NCBI GenBank assembly: GCA_027924585.1
Contig: BSBM01000321.1
Location: forward strand, 1,501,001 to 1,565,000
Length of the DNA: 64,000 nucleotides
Direction: 5' to 3'
Origin: Larix kaempferi
Taxonomy: Eukaryota; Streptophyta; Pinopsida; Pinales; Pinaceae
Shown: positions 45,203 to 56,114 of the stretch, piece by piece
How positions within the stretch are numbered: the first letter of the stretch is position 1
Layout: each line of letters begins with the position of its first letter
The notes under the pieces: model-generated
What the model was told of the DNA's origin: nothing
Seen by the model: the letters and a program-made list of their open reading frames with translations, nothing else
The model's database searches: none
Made by a program: the position numbers and the translations under genes

Positions 45203-45560
45203 GTCAAAGAAATAAACCTACCCCCCCCAGGAAGCCCTAACAGCTCGATCCCAATCGCGGCTTTAGGGCCCCTTTCCGCGGATTCCGACCGCGGCTGTAA
45301 GGGCTACAGTCGCGGTCCCGAACCACGCCTATAGGAGCAGAACTATCAGTTTTGAACTGCGTGTTCAGCCTCGGAACGCACGGTACCAGACCGCGTATTC
45401 CGACCCAAACCTCACAGTCCCCAGCCACGTGATCTACCCTAGAACCCACAGTCTCCGACCGCAGTTCCATCCCATAAACCCGCGGTCCACCCCACGTGGA
45501 CCGTACAAATACTCCCCTAAGATCCACTACCCTCTCCTCGACCCAATGAAAATTCAGGTA
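45203..45560. repeat. GC-rich CCGCGGCT/CCGACCGCG repeat upstream of the antisense gene
   Basis: Imperfect repeats of TTCCGACCGCGGCTGTAAGG-type units, akin in sequence to the leader repeat at 33590-34140. They lie where the promoter of the minus-strand gene would be. Confidence 0.7.
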
Positions 45561-46890
45561 TGAGTTTGTCGAAATACCTGTAACTCCCGGATCTAAAAAT
45601 GGTCGGTCGGATCGTCCAGAAACGCCAACTCAGCTCTGGTCCACTCTAATCACTAGTCAAAGTCAACCAGTCCAAATGACACTTGTCATGTTGGACCCAT
45701 TCACTATTTATAGTTCGTTGACTTTTTCTTGTTTTGGCCATTCTGAACCCATACAGAGTCCATTTTTTGCACCGTTTCCACCATTGGAATCAGCACGACG
45801 AGACCGTCATAATGGTCCACTTGTTTTCTTATTTTTTCCACATCAGTTTTTGAGCATTTTTTCAACACCACTCGTCACCTCGATTTGCGTGCCACTTCGA
45901 CTGCTCTCCGTTTTTGATATATTTTATATCATCGGATTCATTTTTTCGAGCCCATGATGATGCTTGAGATCATTTCTCACTCTCACCCCCATATTTTTTG
46001 GGTATTTTTCCAAAATGCCCCTCGTCACCTCGGTTTGCGTGCCACATCGGTCGTTATCCATTTTTGACACTTTTTATATCGCCGGATTCATTTTTCGGAG
46101 CTCGTGATGATGCTTGAGATCATTTCTCGCTCTCACTTGGTACAGTTTCAACATTGTGTCCTGACACCTTGCTTCCTCGGTTTGCGCGCCACATCGACCG
46201 CCATCGGATTGTTCCACATTTTTACATGAGCCATTCACTCCTATCATACTGCAATTATTTCGTTATTTTTCCACCATTCATTATCCCACAAGGAGGCCCA
46301 CCAGTGTTCCCCCCTACCCTCATTCTTGGTCATCCTAAATGTTCCTTGATTGAGCACTTCCTCCTTGCCTGGCCATTCCTTTTGTTCGGTATAATTTTAT
46401 CCCTTTTTCGGGCCGGACAAGTCCTTTACGAAAAAGGCACTTAGGGAGTTTCTGTTAAGCTCTTTTCTGACTCCTAAAACAATGAAAATATCGCCGAGCA
46501 ATATTGCTTCCTTTCATGCTCGTTAAAGTACCTGAAAGGGCATCTATCTCGTATAAGTTTAACCCTTTTCTGGACCTGGTAGACTAATTACGAAAAAAGA
46601 ATACTCTAGTCACATCGGCTAGAAGAGTTCTTCATTGCATCCTTTTATGCTTCTTTGAGCCTTGGAGACTAACACACGAAAAAGCAACCCCCTGGAGTCT
46701 TCTTATCACTTTCAGACTCTCTAAAATTGAAAGCAACCACGAGCATGAACTGTCCTGGGCTCGTACAAATCCGCATGACAGTACCATTCCATTATTTCAG
46801 AGTTTTCTTATCACTTTTAGACTCCTTAAAATTGAAAGCAATCACGAGCATGAACTGTCCTGGGCTCGTATAAATCCACACGACAGTACC
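45561..46890. repeat. TE-D 3' region with tandem duplications
   Basis: Two copies plus a third partial of a unit of about 140 bp (CCTCGTCACCTCGGTTTGCG, then GGATTCATTTTT and GATGATGCTTGAGATC) span about 45880-46200. A second duplication of about 100 bp (GAAAGCAACCACGAGCATGA, then CTGTCCTGGGCTCGT) lies at about 46700-46895. No domain-bearing ORF. Confidence 0.8.
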
Positions 46891-48211
46891 ATTTTACACA
46901 CACTTCTTCTAGTTCCTTAACCCATGAAGAAGTCCCCCCGTGCCTCTTGGAACTATGATAGATCATCTCGGCAGCACCCCCAATCAAGTCACCTTTGTTC
47001 AGAGTATTCTGCAGTCTCTTGCCATTTTACACCAGCTTGAGTATCCCTCATCCCAATCACTATCCTTGATCCATTACAGCTATGATCCCTTTCCCATCAG
47101 TCAGTTTCATATGCTTCCCGATCATCCCTGCCATCATACTCTGAACAAAGGAAGTTTGAGTCCACCCACTCTACTTGCCCAGTTATCCCCCCAGTCTGGC
47201 AGTCCTACCATCAGTACTCTCACACTTCGGTTCTTCACCTCGTGCTCCTATCAAGGAAACATCATTGCCTTGCTAGTTGCAGGTCTCCCTCTGTCGACAA
47301 CAGCCCCTCTATTCCAGAGGATAGACCCAGAGGTCCTTGCGCCTTGGACCCATCACCATCTGTGGTGAGTGCCTACGGACCATTTTGAGAGGAGTCATCA
47401 TTGCCTCTCTGAGTGGTTATTTCTCGCATGCTCGACTTCAACCCATTGATCGCATCGTTGAGAATCGCGCAGGGTATATATCCCTTCAATTATTGGTCGA
47501 AGACCCCGGATTTCCCCCGACTCTAGCACATTGGTGAGTCACTTCGGAACGCCCAATTCTATGTTCCCGTGGATGTCCGGGTTGTGTTGGTGATTTTATT
47601 CGGAAGCCTTCTAGTTATATGCTTCCTTGAGTACCCAGTTCACTGTACCATTGAGGATATGACTCCCCGTCACTATGATCCAGCAGCTCACCAGTTCCTC
47701 TGGTACCCCACTCAGCAGCATTGTTGTTATTCCAGTGTATCAGTTCTTCAGCTTAGACATGGTCAGCCCAACAGTATGTCCCAGATTGGTGTCCCCTCTG
47801 GACCCTTATGATGTACACAGTGGTTCTCTATGTATCCTATGGGTCCCCCTTTTCGGTTCTCACAGTTATTTTTATGTATCTTGATACGAGCATGGGTATG
47901 CCCGCCTCGTCCATATATTGAGATTATTCCTCATTCATTATTTGAGGCCATGTATATTTCAGGTCCCCATATTTTGGACCCCATTGTTATTATTGTTCTA
48001 TATCTTGATACGAGCATGGGAATGCCCGCCTCATCCATATGTTTAGATTATTCCTCATTCATTATTGAGGTCATGTACTTTCAGTTTTTGCAGTTTGTTC
48101 GGGACCGTTGTTCCGAGATCTAGTTTGGTTCTTCTCTTCTCCACACCCCAGGAAAACCCTATAAGACTTATGATGTCTATCGGCCATACGATGAGCTCCT
48201 GCCCTCACACA
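46891..48211. other. TE-D 3' region, remaining part
   Basis: A 142-codon plus-strand frame (46940-47368) is open but shows no domain, is rich in Pro, Ser and His, and may be chance. A tandem duplication of about 122 bp (ATCTTGATACGAGCATGGG, then GATTATTCCTCATTCATTAT) lies at 47878-48075. Long non-coding 3' regions are usual in Ogre-type elements. Confidence 0.5.
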
Positions 48212-48224
48212 TCAGGGGGCAATC
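48212..48224 (+). promoter_or_regulatory. TE-D polypurine tract
   Basis: CAGGGGGCAATC lies directly before the 3' LTR start TGTTAAC. Confidence 0.7.
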
Positions 48225-49003
48225 TGTTAACACCCAAAAAATGCTCACTACCTCATCTACCCCATTACATGACTCATTTGTCCATATTTCCTACCATATT
48301 TACCTTCAGAACCCTAAAATCCCATTAAAAAGCCTCCAAAAGGCCACAAAACCATCAAAAAAGCCTCCAAAAGGCGACAAAACCATAAAAAAAGCCTCCA
48401 AAAGGCCAAAAAACCCCTTTTTCCCCCAAAATAATCCAAAATTCCTCCAAAATAGCAAAAACCCTCTAAAAAGGGAATAAAAAATATAAAAAAAGAGGAA
48501 AAAAGGAGGAAAAAACCCTATACAGCTGACCTAAACCATATGGTTCCCAAAACCATGGGCCAGCACTCCACCACTAAAAACCTATAAATAGGTGATGGAG
48601 ACCCCTCATTTCATATCCACAGTAAAATACACCCTTACTCTGCCAAAATCACTCTCGAAACCCTAGCTCACCCTTGAGCTACTTTCACCATTGAGTGCCC
48701 CTTTTGGCCCATTTCCACCATTTGGAGAAAGAGAAGGAGCAAAGTTGGAGTTTGGAGCAATCCTCTTGGACCATTGCAAGAACTTCACCAACCTCTACAC
48801 TTGAGGTAAAATTTTAATACAAAAAAAGAAAGATCTTCACCATTTCTATTTCGTGTCTTTGTTATGTTTATTAATGCTCATGCTAGTTTAGAATTTGTAT
48901 TGCTTTAGTACTTTAATTTACTGTTTATTGAACTGCTACTAAGGAGTCCATTCTCCTTAGTAGGTGCTCATTTGCACAAGCTAGGGTGAAAACCCTAGCT
49001 ACA
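48225..49003 (+). repeat. TE-D 3' LTR
   Basis: 779 bp, 31 bp longer than the 5' LTR because of a third CCTCCAAAAGGCGACAAAAC unit. It is otherwise closely similar, which suggests fairly recent insertion followed by slippage. Confidence 0.96.
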
Positions 49004-49008
49004 CTGAG

Positions 49009-49371
49009 AGACCCGTATATATATGCATCTAATACTCGAACTAACTTATATGTCTAAATGCCGATTTTGTTTGAATAGGTGTTCTCTCTAGAAATCAGGA
49101 AAAAGGCACTGAGCTCTGCATGATCTCTCAGTCCTCTGCTTGATCTGCGTGTTTGTCCTTTAATGTACCTGAACTTGCTCAATCATACTCGATTTTCACA
49201 TAATTAGTTTATTGAACACGCATTTAAACATACAAGAATAATCTTTAAAACAACTTCATTAAATAATCAAGGTAAAACATTTTTCCCACAAAACAAGTGT
49301 ATTTCTTCCCTTTTTCTTGTGCTTTTGCTGTGGGGAAAAGGATATCAGATACCTGTCTCTTGGACTCATCA
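49009..49371 (-). repeat. TE-E 5' LTR, right portion
   Basis: The remaining 363 bp of the LTR split by TE-D, ending ACTCATCA and followed by GGTGG. It aligns with 26141-26500. Confidence 0.93.
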
Positions 49372-49376
49372 GGTGG

Positions 49377-50300
49377 CTCATCCACAGTGGGTAATGATAA
49401 AGTAGATATGGGTAATTGATAAGGGACAGTCGAATATTGGATCTTTGCAATAATAGATGAGGGAATGGAAAATGGCACTGAGTTGTCTGAAAATGGAATG
49501 ACTCTGGAAGTCAAAGTATGAAATAGTTGTGATATGGAAAATGGTGGCATTACCCCTGGAGACAAAGTAGAAAGATCTTGAATAGATGACAATAAAAGTG
49601 TTGAAGTTGTAATGTCAGGAACAGTAGTAACCTCCAATACCTGTTGATCAGAAAAAGAGTGATCGATCTCAATAGTGTCTAACAAATCTATAACTTCTTG
49701 TGAATCTTCAGTCACTTCTTCAGTCACTCCTTCAGTCACTTCTTCAGTCACTTCTTGAGTCACTGATACTGGAGGATGTGGTTCCTCATCAATATCACAA
49801 TCAATGATATCAACAGTGGGGACCTATGATGTAGGGATTAGGATTTTCTGTCTCGTAGCTGGGTTGGCCTCAGTTATTATTAGGTCATCACATACCTGTG
49901 CAGCTACAGCGGTCACTTGAATATCCATAGTAAGCTTAGGAGGTTTGATTGTCTGAGTATCCAATACTGAAGTCAGATGTGCTAACTCATGCTTCAAATG
50001 TTGAGAGGTTTGCAACAAGACTTTGACTTTGTCCACTATCCATTTAATTGGGTTTGTGTAAGGTAGGACAGCAGGTCGGGCAACAATAGAATGCAATTGA
50101 GAAGCCCTAATATTCTCATATGCAAGTCGATCTTCTTTAATGTTTAAAAAGTCATCATTATCAAAGATTGATTAAATTTTGGACCAATCCATTTGATAAG
50201 TTTCAGTGACCCTCTCACTGGTATCTAAGAAGATACCGAAATTCAGATCTTTGGTCAGCAAATCCCTGTGAATTGTCTTAGACTGAGTGTTCCATGACAT
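49377..50300 (-). pseudogene. H ORF, first (N-terminal) segment
   Basis: Begins MSWNTQSKTIHRDLLTKDLN at 50300. The sequence TTATTTACCAG about 35 bp upstream looks like a splice acceptor, so an earlier exon is possible. It continues NFGIFLDTSERVTETYQMDW, a TAA at 50172, DFLNIKEDRLAYENIRASQL, YTNPIKWIVDKVKVLLQTSQ, a TAG near 49824, and an acidic run built on EVTEEVTE repeats near 49680-49760. Ser/Thr/Pro-rich sequence follows up to the TE-E insertion at PTVDEPP. I recognise no domain. The coiled-coil-bearing remainder is at 24654-25163 and 11618-12520, in all about 750 codons. Confidence 0.6.
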
Positions 50301-50599
50301 TTTGGCAAAGCTTGGAAATTCTGGTAAATAAATAAAAACCAAACCATTAACAGCAAAACCATCAATAGAAAATGTGAAAATGACAACAAACCAACCTGAA
50401 AATAACTGAAAATTCGTGAGAATGACCCCTGGTAAGAAATCCACAGTAAAATCCACGTCGTAGAGTAAATTCTGACAATGAAAATGATAAAAAAATAGGA
50501 AAAATTGTATATTTATTGTTTTTTTGTCGTGTCAAATCTAAACCGTAGGATTATAAGAAATGAGCGGTTGAGATTAACCCCTGCGGGATTGGGTCATAG
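50301..50599. other. Upstream of H
   Basis: AT-rich, no ORF of substance. It contains the possible acceptor noted under H and a polypyrimidine run near 50340-50400 on the minus strand. Confidence 0.4.
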
Positions 50600-51140
50600 A
50601 TCTTATTTTCAAACTTTATTCAAAATTGCCGCAATCCACAATTTGTGGGTTGTGGGTTGCGAGATTGCAAATTGCAAAACAACGGACAAAAGCATTTCCG
50701 CAACCTGCAATCCGCAATTGCGGGTTGCGGGTTTTCGAAACGAAAACAATCTTTAAAACTAGAATAACATTTTCCACAATTCGCAATCCGCAATTGTGGG
50801 CTGCGGGTTACGAAAAATGTTATTCTAGTTTTAAATATTGTTGTCGTTTCCGAAACCCACTAACCCGAAATCCGCAATCCGCAATTGCGGGTTGCAGGTT
50901 GCGGAAACAAATAACGCAATTTATTAAAATAACAACTTTCCGCAATCTGAAATCCACAATTTGCGGGTTTCGAGTTGCGGAATCGAAATTTCCCAAAAAA
51001 ATATTAACAAAGTCTTCCCGCAATCCACAATTTCGGGTTGCGGTTTGCGGGATGACAAAATTCAAAAAGAAAGAACAATCAATTCCCACAATCTGTAGTT
51101 GCGGGATTGCAGGTTTCGGCTTTTCGGATTTTGGATTTGC
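50600..51140. repeat. Array of seven short palindromes around CCGCAATTGCGG
   Basis: About every 70-85 bp there is a 30-40-bp inverted repeat of the form CCGCAATCCGCAATTGCGGG followed by TTGCGG, centred on CAATTG, CAATTT or similar. The flanks of the third copy are also inverted (AAACTAGAATAACATTTTCC against its complement near 50812-50840), giving a hairpin with arms of roughly 90 bp at about 50700-50905. Confidence 0.85.
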
Positions 51141-51560
51141 GGGAAGAAAATGACATTTTGAAAGAATTGAAAGCTTTCCTCAAGTCAAGAAAGTAGCCAA
51201 AAACTTAGAAATTTTTTAAAGGGAAAAAAGATAATTTACACAAACCAAAAGCAAAGGGTATGAGACCATAACAAACAAGGTTTAAGAACCTCATTATAAT
51301 AAGAGACTTACCCAAATACCTTTGTATTTACAAAAATTGGGGTTCCCATGATCAAATGAAGCATGGGATCTGTTGTACCTACAACACAACGCAACAACAT
51401 CAAGAATGGTTCATAGTTGCATTGTTTCCCCACATTAGGTTACCATTGATGCAACAGAAGGTAGCATCGCAAACATAAGCATTGGAAATTACGATGAAGC
51501 TAGAATCTTCGCCTATTGGAGAAACTAGCACAGGAATGGTACAAATACAGACACAGTTAT
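51141..51560. other. No gene seen
   Basis: AT-rich sequence between the palindrome array and the gag fragment; nothing recognised. Confidence 0.4.
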
Positions 51561-52290
51561 CAAACCTGACATTATAGATACAACACATGAAGAAAGGAAA
51601 AGAGAGAAGAGAAGAGGTTTAGTGCACTAAATGTAAAGGAGAATGACATTCCAAGGAACACTGCCCTAAATTCAGAGATTACATCGCTAGTGGATATTAC
51701 CTCAAGGACCATGGTGTAAGATTTGCCAATGTAGAGGACATCGCCCAGAGGACTATTACCTACTTCAGAAGTATGTACAGACACCAAAGAACCTATACTA
51801 CACATTTTGTAAATCAGTTGGCCATGATGATAACAACTGTAGAGAATATGACCTCATGATAGAAAGAAAACATGATGCCTACAGAGTCCAAAGAGAAATG
51901 TAGAACAATAATGAAAATGCGCAGTATGATCAAGGCACATACAAAGGACGTGGTACATTTAGAGGAATAAGACGTAACATTGGCCAAGGACGAGGAAGAG
52001 GTCAGATTGTTTTCTATAATTGCACTCAACAAGGATATTTAGCAAGAGACTGTCATAACCCTTGCACTACTTGTAATTACTGTAAGTCATTTGAACATGT
52101 CATTGAAGCATGTCCCATTTTGCAAGGGAAAATGCAAGATATAATACCAGAAATACTGTGATATTCTACAGGGTATATCACTCAGCTTGAACAAACCTCA
52201 CAAGTATCACTCATGAATTGCATAGAAGAAGAAGAAGAATTGAATCAGTATTCACACATTAACTCAGAAATGGTAAAATCTGCAGTATAA
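51561..52290 (+). pseudogene. Gag fragment with multiple zinc knuckles
   Basis: Plus-strand remnant of a retrotransposon gag. Three or more Cys/His clusters: CTKCKGE-stop-HSKEHC near 51624 (a TGA where Trp is expected), WCKICQCRGHRPEDYYL near 51712, FCKSVGHDDNNCREYDL near 51800, then GRGTFRGIRRNIGQGRGRGQ and FYNCTQQGYLARDCHNPCTT, CNYCKSFEHVIEACPIL near 52015-52125. Frameshifts between clusters and several stops make it a pseudogene. No capsid or pol remains on either side. The style is that of plant gypsy gag proteins with multiple knuckles. Confidence 0.75.
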
Positions 52291-52301
52291 TCATACATCA
52301 G

Positions 52302-52841
52302 CTGTAAGCTGGCACTCTAATCTAAATACAATACTCAATGCAATCAAATGAATTCGAGTACACCTAAGGTCATTCGAATTCTCCTCAATGTGTGGCTTGC
52401 ATAGCATTGGAAACATCACCCAATCAGTGGTAGTAGTCATAGATAGTCAAATGAGTCTAACTGAGTCTAACTGATGCATGTGGCACTAATCTAGGGAAGG
52501 AGAATCAAAGGTGGGCGCATGAGAGACTGTCAGTAGTCAAGTGGCACTCTGATACAAACAACTAGAAGCTACAGGAAGTTAAACTGAGCAATAAATGCAT
52601 GAACTGGGAAATCAATGTTGGAACTGACTATTGGAATCCAAGTAGGTATAGTAGGGCACATTTGTCATCCAGATGAGGAAAACAAGGCACACTAGGTAGG
52701 TAGGAGGGCTACTGAGGGATAAAAACAAGCTCCAAGGGTTTGAATATGATCTCTAGGTGCTGGGGAGACTACCATACTGATGACTGGATGCATGCAATGC
52801 ATGCATGCAAATACATAAATGATGATGAGAATATGCCAACA
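52302..52841 (-). repeat. Probable LTR of a copia fragment
   Basis: Ends ATATGCCAACA at 52841. On the minus strand the purine run just inside (GCAGGGG, with a second TTGAGGGGGGG near 52985) is what precedes a copia 3' LTR. The outer end near 52302 (TGTAAGCTGGC) is a guess; no second copy is in the window. Confidence 0.45.
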
Positions 52842-53037
52842 CCCCCTGCAAGTCAGACTATGAGGAAACACATAACTAAAAACTAGTAGGGCCCTGGTTA
52901 CTGATACCAAAGGTCACCCCGTACAACAATCTAAATAAATAAAGTAATGAAAGAGGGAAAACCCAGTGGGAAGAAAGCCCCCCCTCAAGATAGACTGTAG
53001 AAGGTAATCAATCATGTACATCACTCACCCCAAGAAG

Positions 53038-53285
53038 GGACCGAAGGTAAGTGAATATCTTCACCGAGAAGGACTTAGTGAATATATATGCAATCTTCTC
53101 TTCTATAGGACAATAGAGCAGTGTGATGGTACTTTCATGCACCAATCCTCAGATGTAATGCATGTGTATCTCAATATGTTTGGTTCTTTATCTCAGAACC
53201 GGATCTGTAGAAATCCTGATGGCACTCTGATTGTCACAATAGATGAATGGTGGAGTACTGAAGTGGATCCCAAACTCTAACAAGA
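53038..53285 (-). pseudogene. Copia RNase H C-terminal fragment
   Basis: The minus strand reads FGIHFSTPPFIYCDNQSAIR, a TGA/TAA-broken TDPVLR, TKHIEIHMHYI, LVHESTITLLYCPIEEKIAY and IFTKSFS: the end of a Ty1/copia RNase H. At least three stops. The upstream part is cut off by the LTR that starts at 53316. Confidence 0.85.
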
Positions 53286-53315
53286 TGCCCTACAACTAGA
53301 TGCATTGTGTGGATG

Positions 53316-54222
53316 TGTTGGGCCTGGCCCAAGTGGGGCATTTTTGTGCAAGTCAAGTTTTGGCACTGCAAAGTTAAGCGCAGTAAAGTTGAAGACTTTT
53401 TGAACAAGTCAGTTTTGGGAAGCTGTGAAGTTGAGCATAGTGTAGTGTTGGAAGATCTGCAAAGTACAGCGTTGTGGAGGAGTACACCGCTGCGATGAGC
53501 CTGATATACGGAGATCCGGCAAGGCAACATATCAGATGAAAGACGGAACATATTTCGGTTAGACCATCGGTGGTCTATTTTTTGTAAAGATGCTCCGTGA
53601 TTACCAAGCGATGGGTAAGGAGTAAAATGGAGGAAAGCGATCGATCGCACAAGCAAGGAACCACTACATGAACCGGGTGCATTCAACCGTTAGAGAAGGA
53701 ACAACTTGGTGAAAGCAACCTGTTGGCATGAGCACGACAAGGGGGCTGATAGTGACATGACCACGTGCAGAGGATGGCCACGATGGAAGATTCACTACCA
53801 GAATCCAACAAGTCTAGTTAAGGGAAAATCGTGACAGTTTTGGGAAACCTTAGGGTTTTTTCCTATGCATTGTAAAGACATGACCTACAGGCATGATCTA
53901 TATATAGGCACCATTTTGTAAGGGAAAGGGTTGAATCTCTTGTTAAGTTTAATGTTGAAATGTAATTGCAAAATCTGAGTCATACTGTGTTGTATTGCTG
54001 GAAGCCTTTGTAAAGGCTCTGCAAGCTGTGTGCGTAGAGGCCTATTGAGAGAGAAGAGAGTCTGCAGCTGAGTGCACAAACCAGAACTGTTGTACCCTTC
54101 CCAAAGACTAATACAATAACAGTTCCTGTGGATGTAGCTCCCATCCTAGGGGTGAACCACATTAAATCCTGTGCAGTGTGATTTTTTATGTGTTTGCACT
54201 TGTCTATTTGCTTACAATGAAT
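53316..54222 (+). repeat. Unpaired LTR (copia-like)
   Basis: Starts TGTTGGGCCTGGCCCAAGTG and includes TATATATAGGCACC near 53899. It ends with the LTR-like phrase GGTGAACCACATTAAATCCT and then TTGCTTACA near 54222. No PBS follows and no partner is seen, so this is a solo or truncated LTR. It is inserted in or next to the copia RNase H fragment. Confidence 0.6.
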
Positions 54223-54861
54223 GCTTGAGATCTTGCTTATCCATTATATGTTTACTTTTATATGTATTCGCCATAAGGAATGAGATGGGAATAATATGTT
54301 AAGTTCGCATACGTGATTGAAGGATAAATGCATGATTATTCCTAAGTCTGTGAATGTATGACTCGGTTGGACAATCACTTAATTGGATAAGATCCTCACA
54401 GTGCGCAGCATCGGAAGTGTGCAGTAGATTGTGTTATCATTTTGCACGAGTCATAAGACTAGATAACCTAAGGCAGCAGATGAATGAATAAATCACTAAG
54501 TAAAGTCATCAAGGTTGGTTAAATCCAAGGAGGAAGCGTATTCGTCAGTTGCGTTGTCCTGTTGTTGAAACCCATCTGAACCGCTTCCTTGGATGCTTGA
54601 GTTGCGCAAACCTCCTGGCTTGTAGAAGTATTGACTTTGAAGGGGTTAAGTTCCGCGCAGTCCCCAGTCTGCAGCACAAGCACCATAGCGCGCTGCTCAT
54701 TAGATCTGTTTAAGCACTCATCACGCGGTTGTGGATGCCTGATTCCACAGCCTCCCCATAACTTCACCTCGGGTGAGACCTCAGTCTGCTCACAGACTAT
54801 TGTCGAAAGGGCCGACTAAAAGGGGTTTTGTTGGTTCCTTGAACCGCGAAGAACCCAGATC
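54223..54861. other. No gene recognised
   Basis: About 640 bp without a convincing ORF. The frame of the downstream ORF is open from about 54745 to a TAG near 54859, so its coding region may have begun here. Confidence 0.4.
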
Positions 54862-55582
54862 TTTATAGAAAACCTCAAGACAGTTATGTAAGCCAACAAA
54901 TGGATCTGTTGCTGCGCTAAGAATCTGTGATGAGTTGCTGCTCTTGAAAGAAGTGATGTGCTCAAAAGAAAAGGTCCCGTTGATTGCAGAAATTTCACAT
55001 CTAGACAAGAAAGAAATCTGGGCTTGGTGCAATAAGATAAAAAGAGACTTCGCAAGGGAAGAAAATACAAATCTGCATCTATCTGACATAGATTGGTTGA
55101 ACAAATACCTGTGGAAATATATTCACGAAATGTTTTGGGCATCTTTTGGAAATGAGTTTCACAAGTGGTTATTGCAGCTCGTAGAGTGCAAGAACTGTTT
55201 CGTACCAGAAGTACTGACCGAGTGGACTCCACAGCCCATTGCGAGGCTCAAAGTAGTAGATAGTTCATTTTCAAGAGCAGTCGACTTTTGGGTTGATAGT
55301 ATGATAGAAGGCTTCGTGACAGAGTTCGTTGTGGACACCCTGAAGTCCTACAGCGCAGCCGAAGTACAGTTTTTCAAAGGTTTCAGAGGTAAGTACCTAA
55401 ACAATTTGAGTTTATACATGTTGACACAATTCTTCTCGATAGGGGTTCACTCTGTCATCAACAAATACCAACAGCCCTTACAAACTGGCCCAGAAAGGAG
55501 TTACCCTTCCAGCAACGTCTGTGAAGCAGACGAGGTCTCACCTGAAGTGAATACGGGTGCTGCAGGAACCAGGCTTCCGTAG
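54862..55582 (+). CDS. Unrecognised ORF, truncated at its 3' side
   Basis: 239 codons open after a TAG near 54859. Sequence includes LRICDELLLLKEVMCSKEKV, IAEISHLDKKEIWAWCNKIK, WLNKYLWKYIHEMFWASFGN, EFHKWLLQLVECKNCFVPEV and FWVDSMIEGFVTEFVVDTLK. It is rich in aromatic residues with ordinary composition, and looks like a real globular protein rather than a chance frame. It stops at a TAG at 55580 about 15 bp before a putative LTR boundary, so an insertion probably cut it. I do not recognise the family. A host gene fragment or a retroelement accessory protein are both possible. Confidence 0.4.
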
Positions 55583-55596
55583 TTGCGAAGAAGATA

Positions 55597-56078
55597 TGTG
55601 CACATTAACCAGAGATTACACTAATTTCCACAGTCTATTTGACCAATCATTCATATACATATATCTTAAATCATATTCATATTAACCAACAACATGTATC
55701 AACATAAATAAACAGAAGATATTTAAATAACCCATCATCGCATAACAACAGAATTCATAAGCAAACATCTTCATTCATTAACATCTGCAGAACAAACCTC
55801 GCAGAGAATAGTGAAGCCATTCCTTATCACGGATACAACAGAACCCAAAAGATTGTTTAAGTCTCCTAAACTTCGATGCCCTTAGGCTTACAATCTTGCT
55901 CTATTTATATGTTTATCTCTTATCACAATTTGGTCCACATGACCGACTCAACTAATCTAGTAATTCTTATGTTTCCCCAAAATGTGGCGAAAGGTCCTTT
56001 TTCCGCGGAATGACCCTTTCGCACCTGTCGGCTTCCACACTTCCATCGGATCTATCCCGTGCCAATAGGCCCCCAACA
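55597..56078 (-). repeat. Probable 3' LTR of element M
   Basis: On the minus strand it would start TGTTGGGGGCC at 56078, contain TATAAATAGAGCAAG near 55908-55894 (TATA box) and end GTTAATGTGCACA near 55597. It directly follows the end of the long minus-strand ORF. No partner in the window, so the limits are approximate. Confidence 0.55.
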
Positions 56079-56114
56079 CAAACTTGTGGCTCGTCCCGAG
56101 CCACTTCAGCTGGA

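Larger units (their letters stand above)
32737..49003 (+). mobile_element. TE-D: giant (16.3 kb) Tat/Ogre-like gypsy element with antisense gene
   Basis: Bounded by LTRs of 748 and 779 bp (TGTTAACACCC to CCCTAGCTACA) and a target duplication CTGAG at 32732-32736 and 49004-49008. Order on the plus strand: LTR, primer-binding site, GC-rich repeat leader, gag, protease, two zinc knuckles, RT, RNase H, integrase, a separate second RNase H, a repeat tract, an antisense plant-mobile-domain-like gene, 3' repeats, polypurine tract, LTR. gag-pol is one frame (35376-38035, then shifted by one to 42190) with about 15 stops. The size and RT style (SFMDSFSGYNQI, RTPWGTF-type) fit the Tat/Ogre lineage. Confidence 0.95.
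25164..49371 (-). mobile_element. TE-E: Athila/Tat-like gypsy element, 5' half deleted, interrupted by TE-D
   Basis: Outer ends are two LTRs of 1337 and 1340 bp (TGGTGAGCTCCC to ACTCATCA or AGTCATCA). The target duplication GGTGG at 25159-25163 and 49372-49376 shows that both LTRs belong to one insertion event. The internal region is only 5.26 kb. On the minus strand it goes straight from the 5' LTR into the end of RNase H, then integrase, then a 720-codon accessory ORF, then the 3' LTR. The primer-binding site, gag, protease and RT are missing, so it could only move with help. TE-D is inserted in the 5' LTR. Confidence 0.9.

Noticed and set aside
46940-47368. 142-codon plus-strand ORF as a gene
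   Set aside because: No motif, low-complexity Pro/Ser/His composition, and it lies within the non-coding 3' part of TE-D; kept only as a note.
53014-53280. 88-codon plus-strand ORF
   Set aside because: The minus strand of the same bases encodes a recognisable copia RNase H end.
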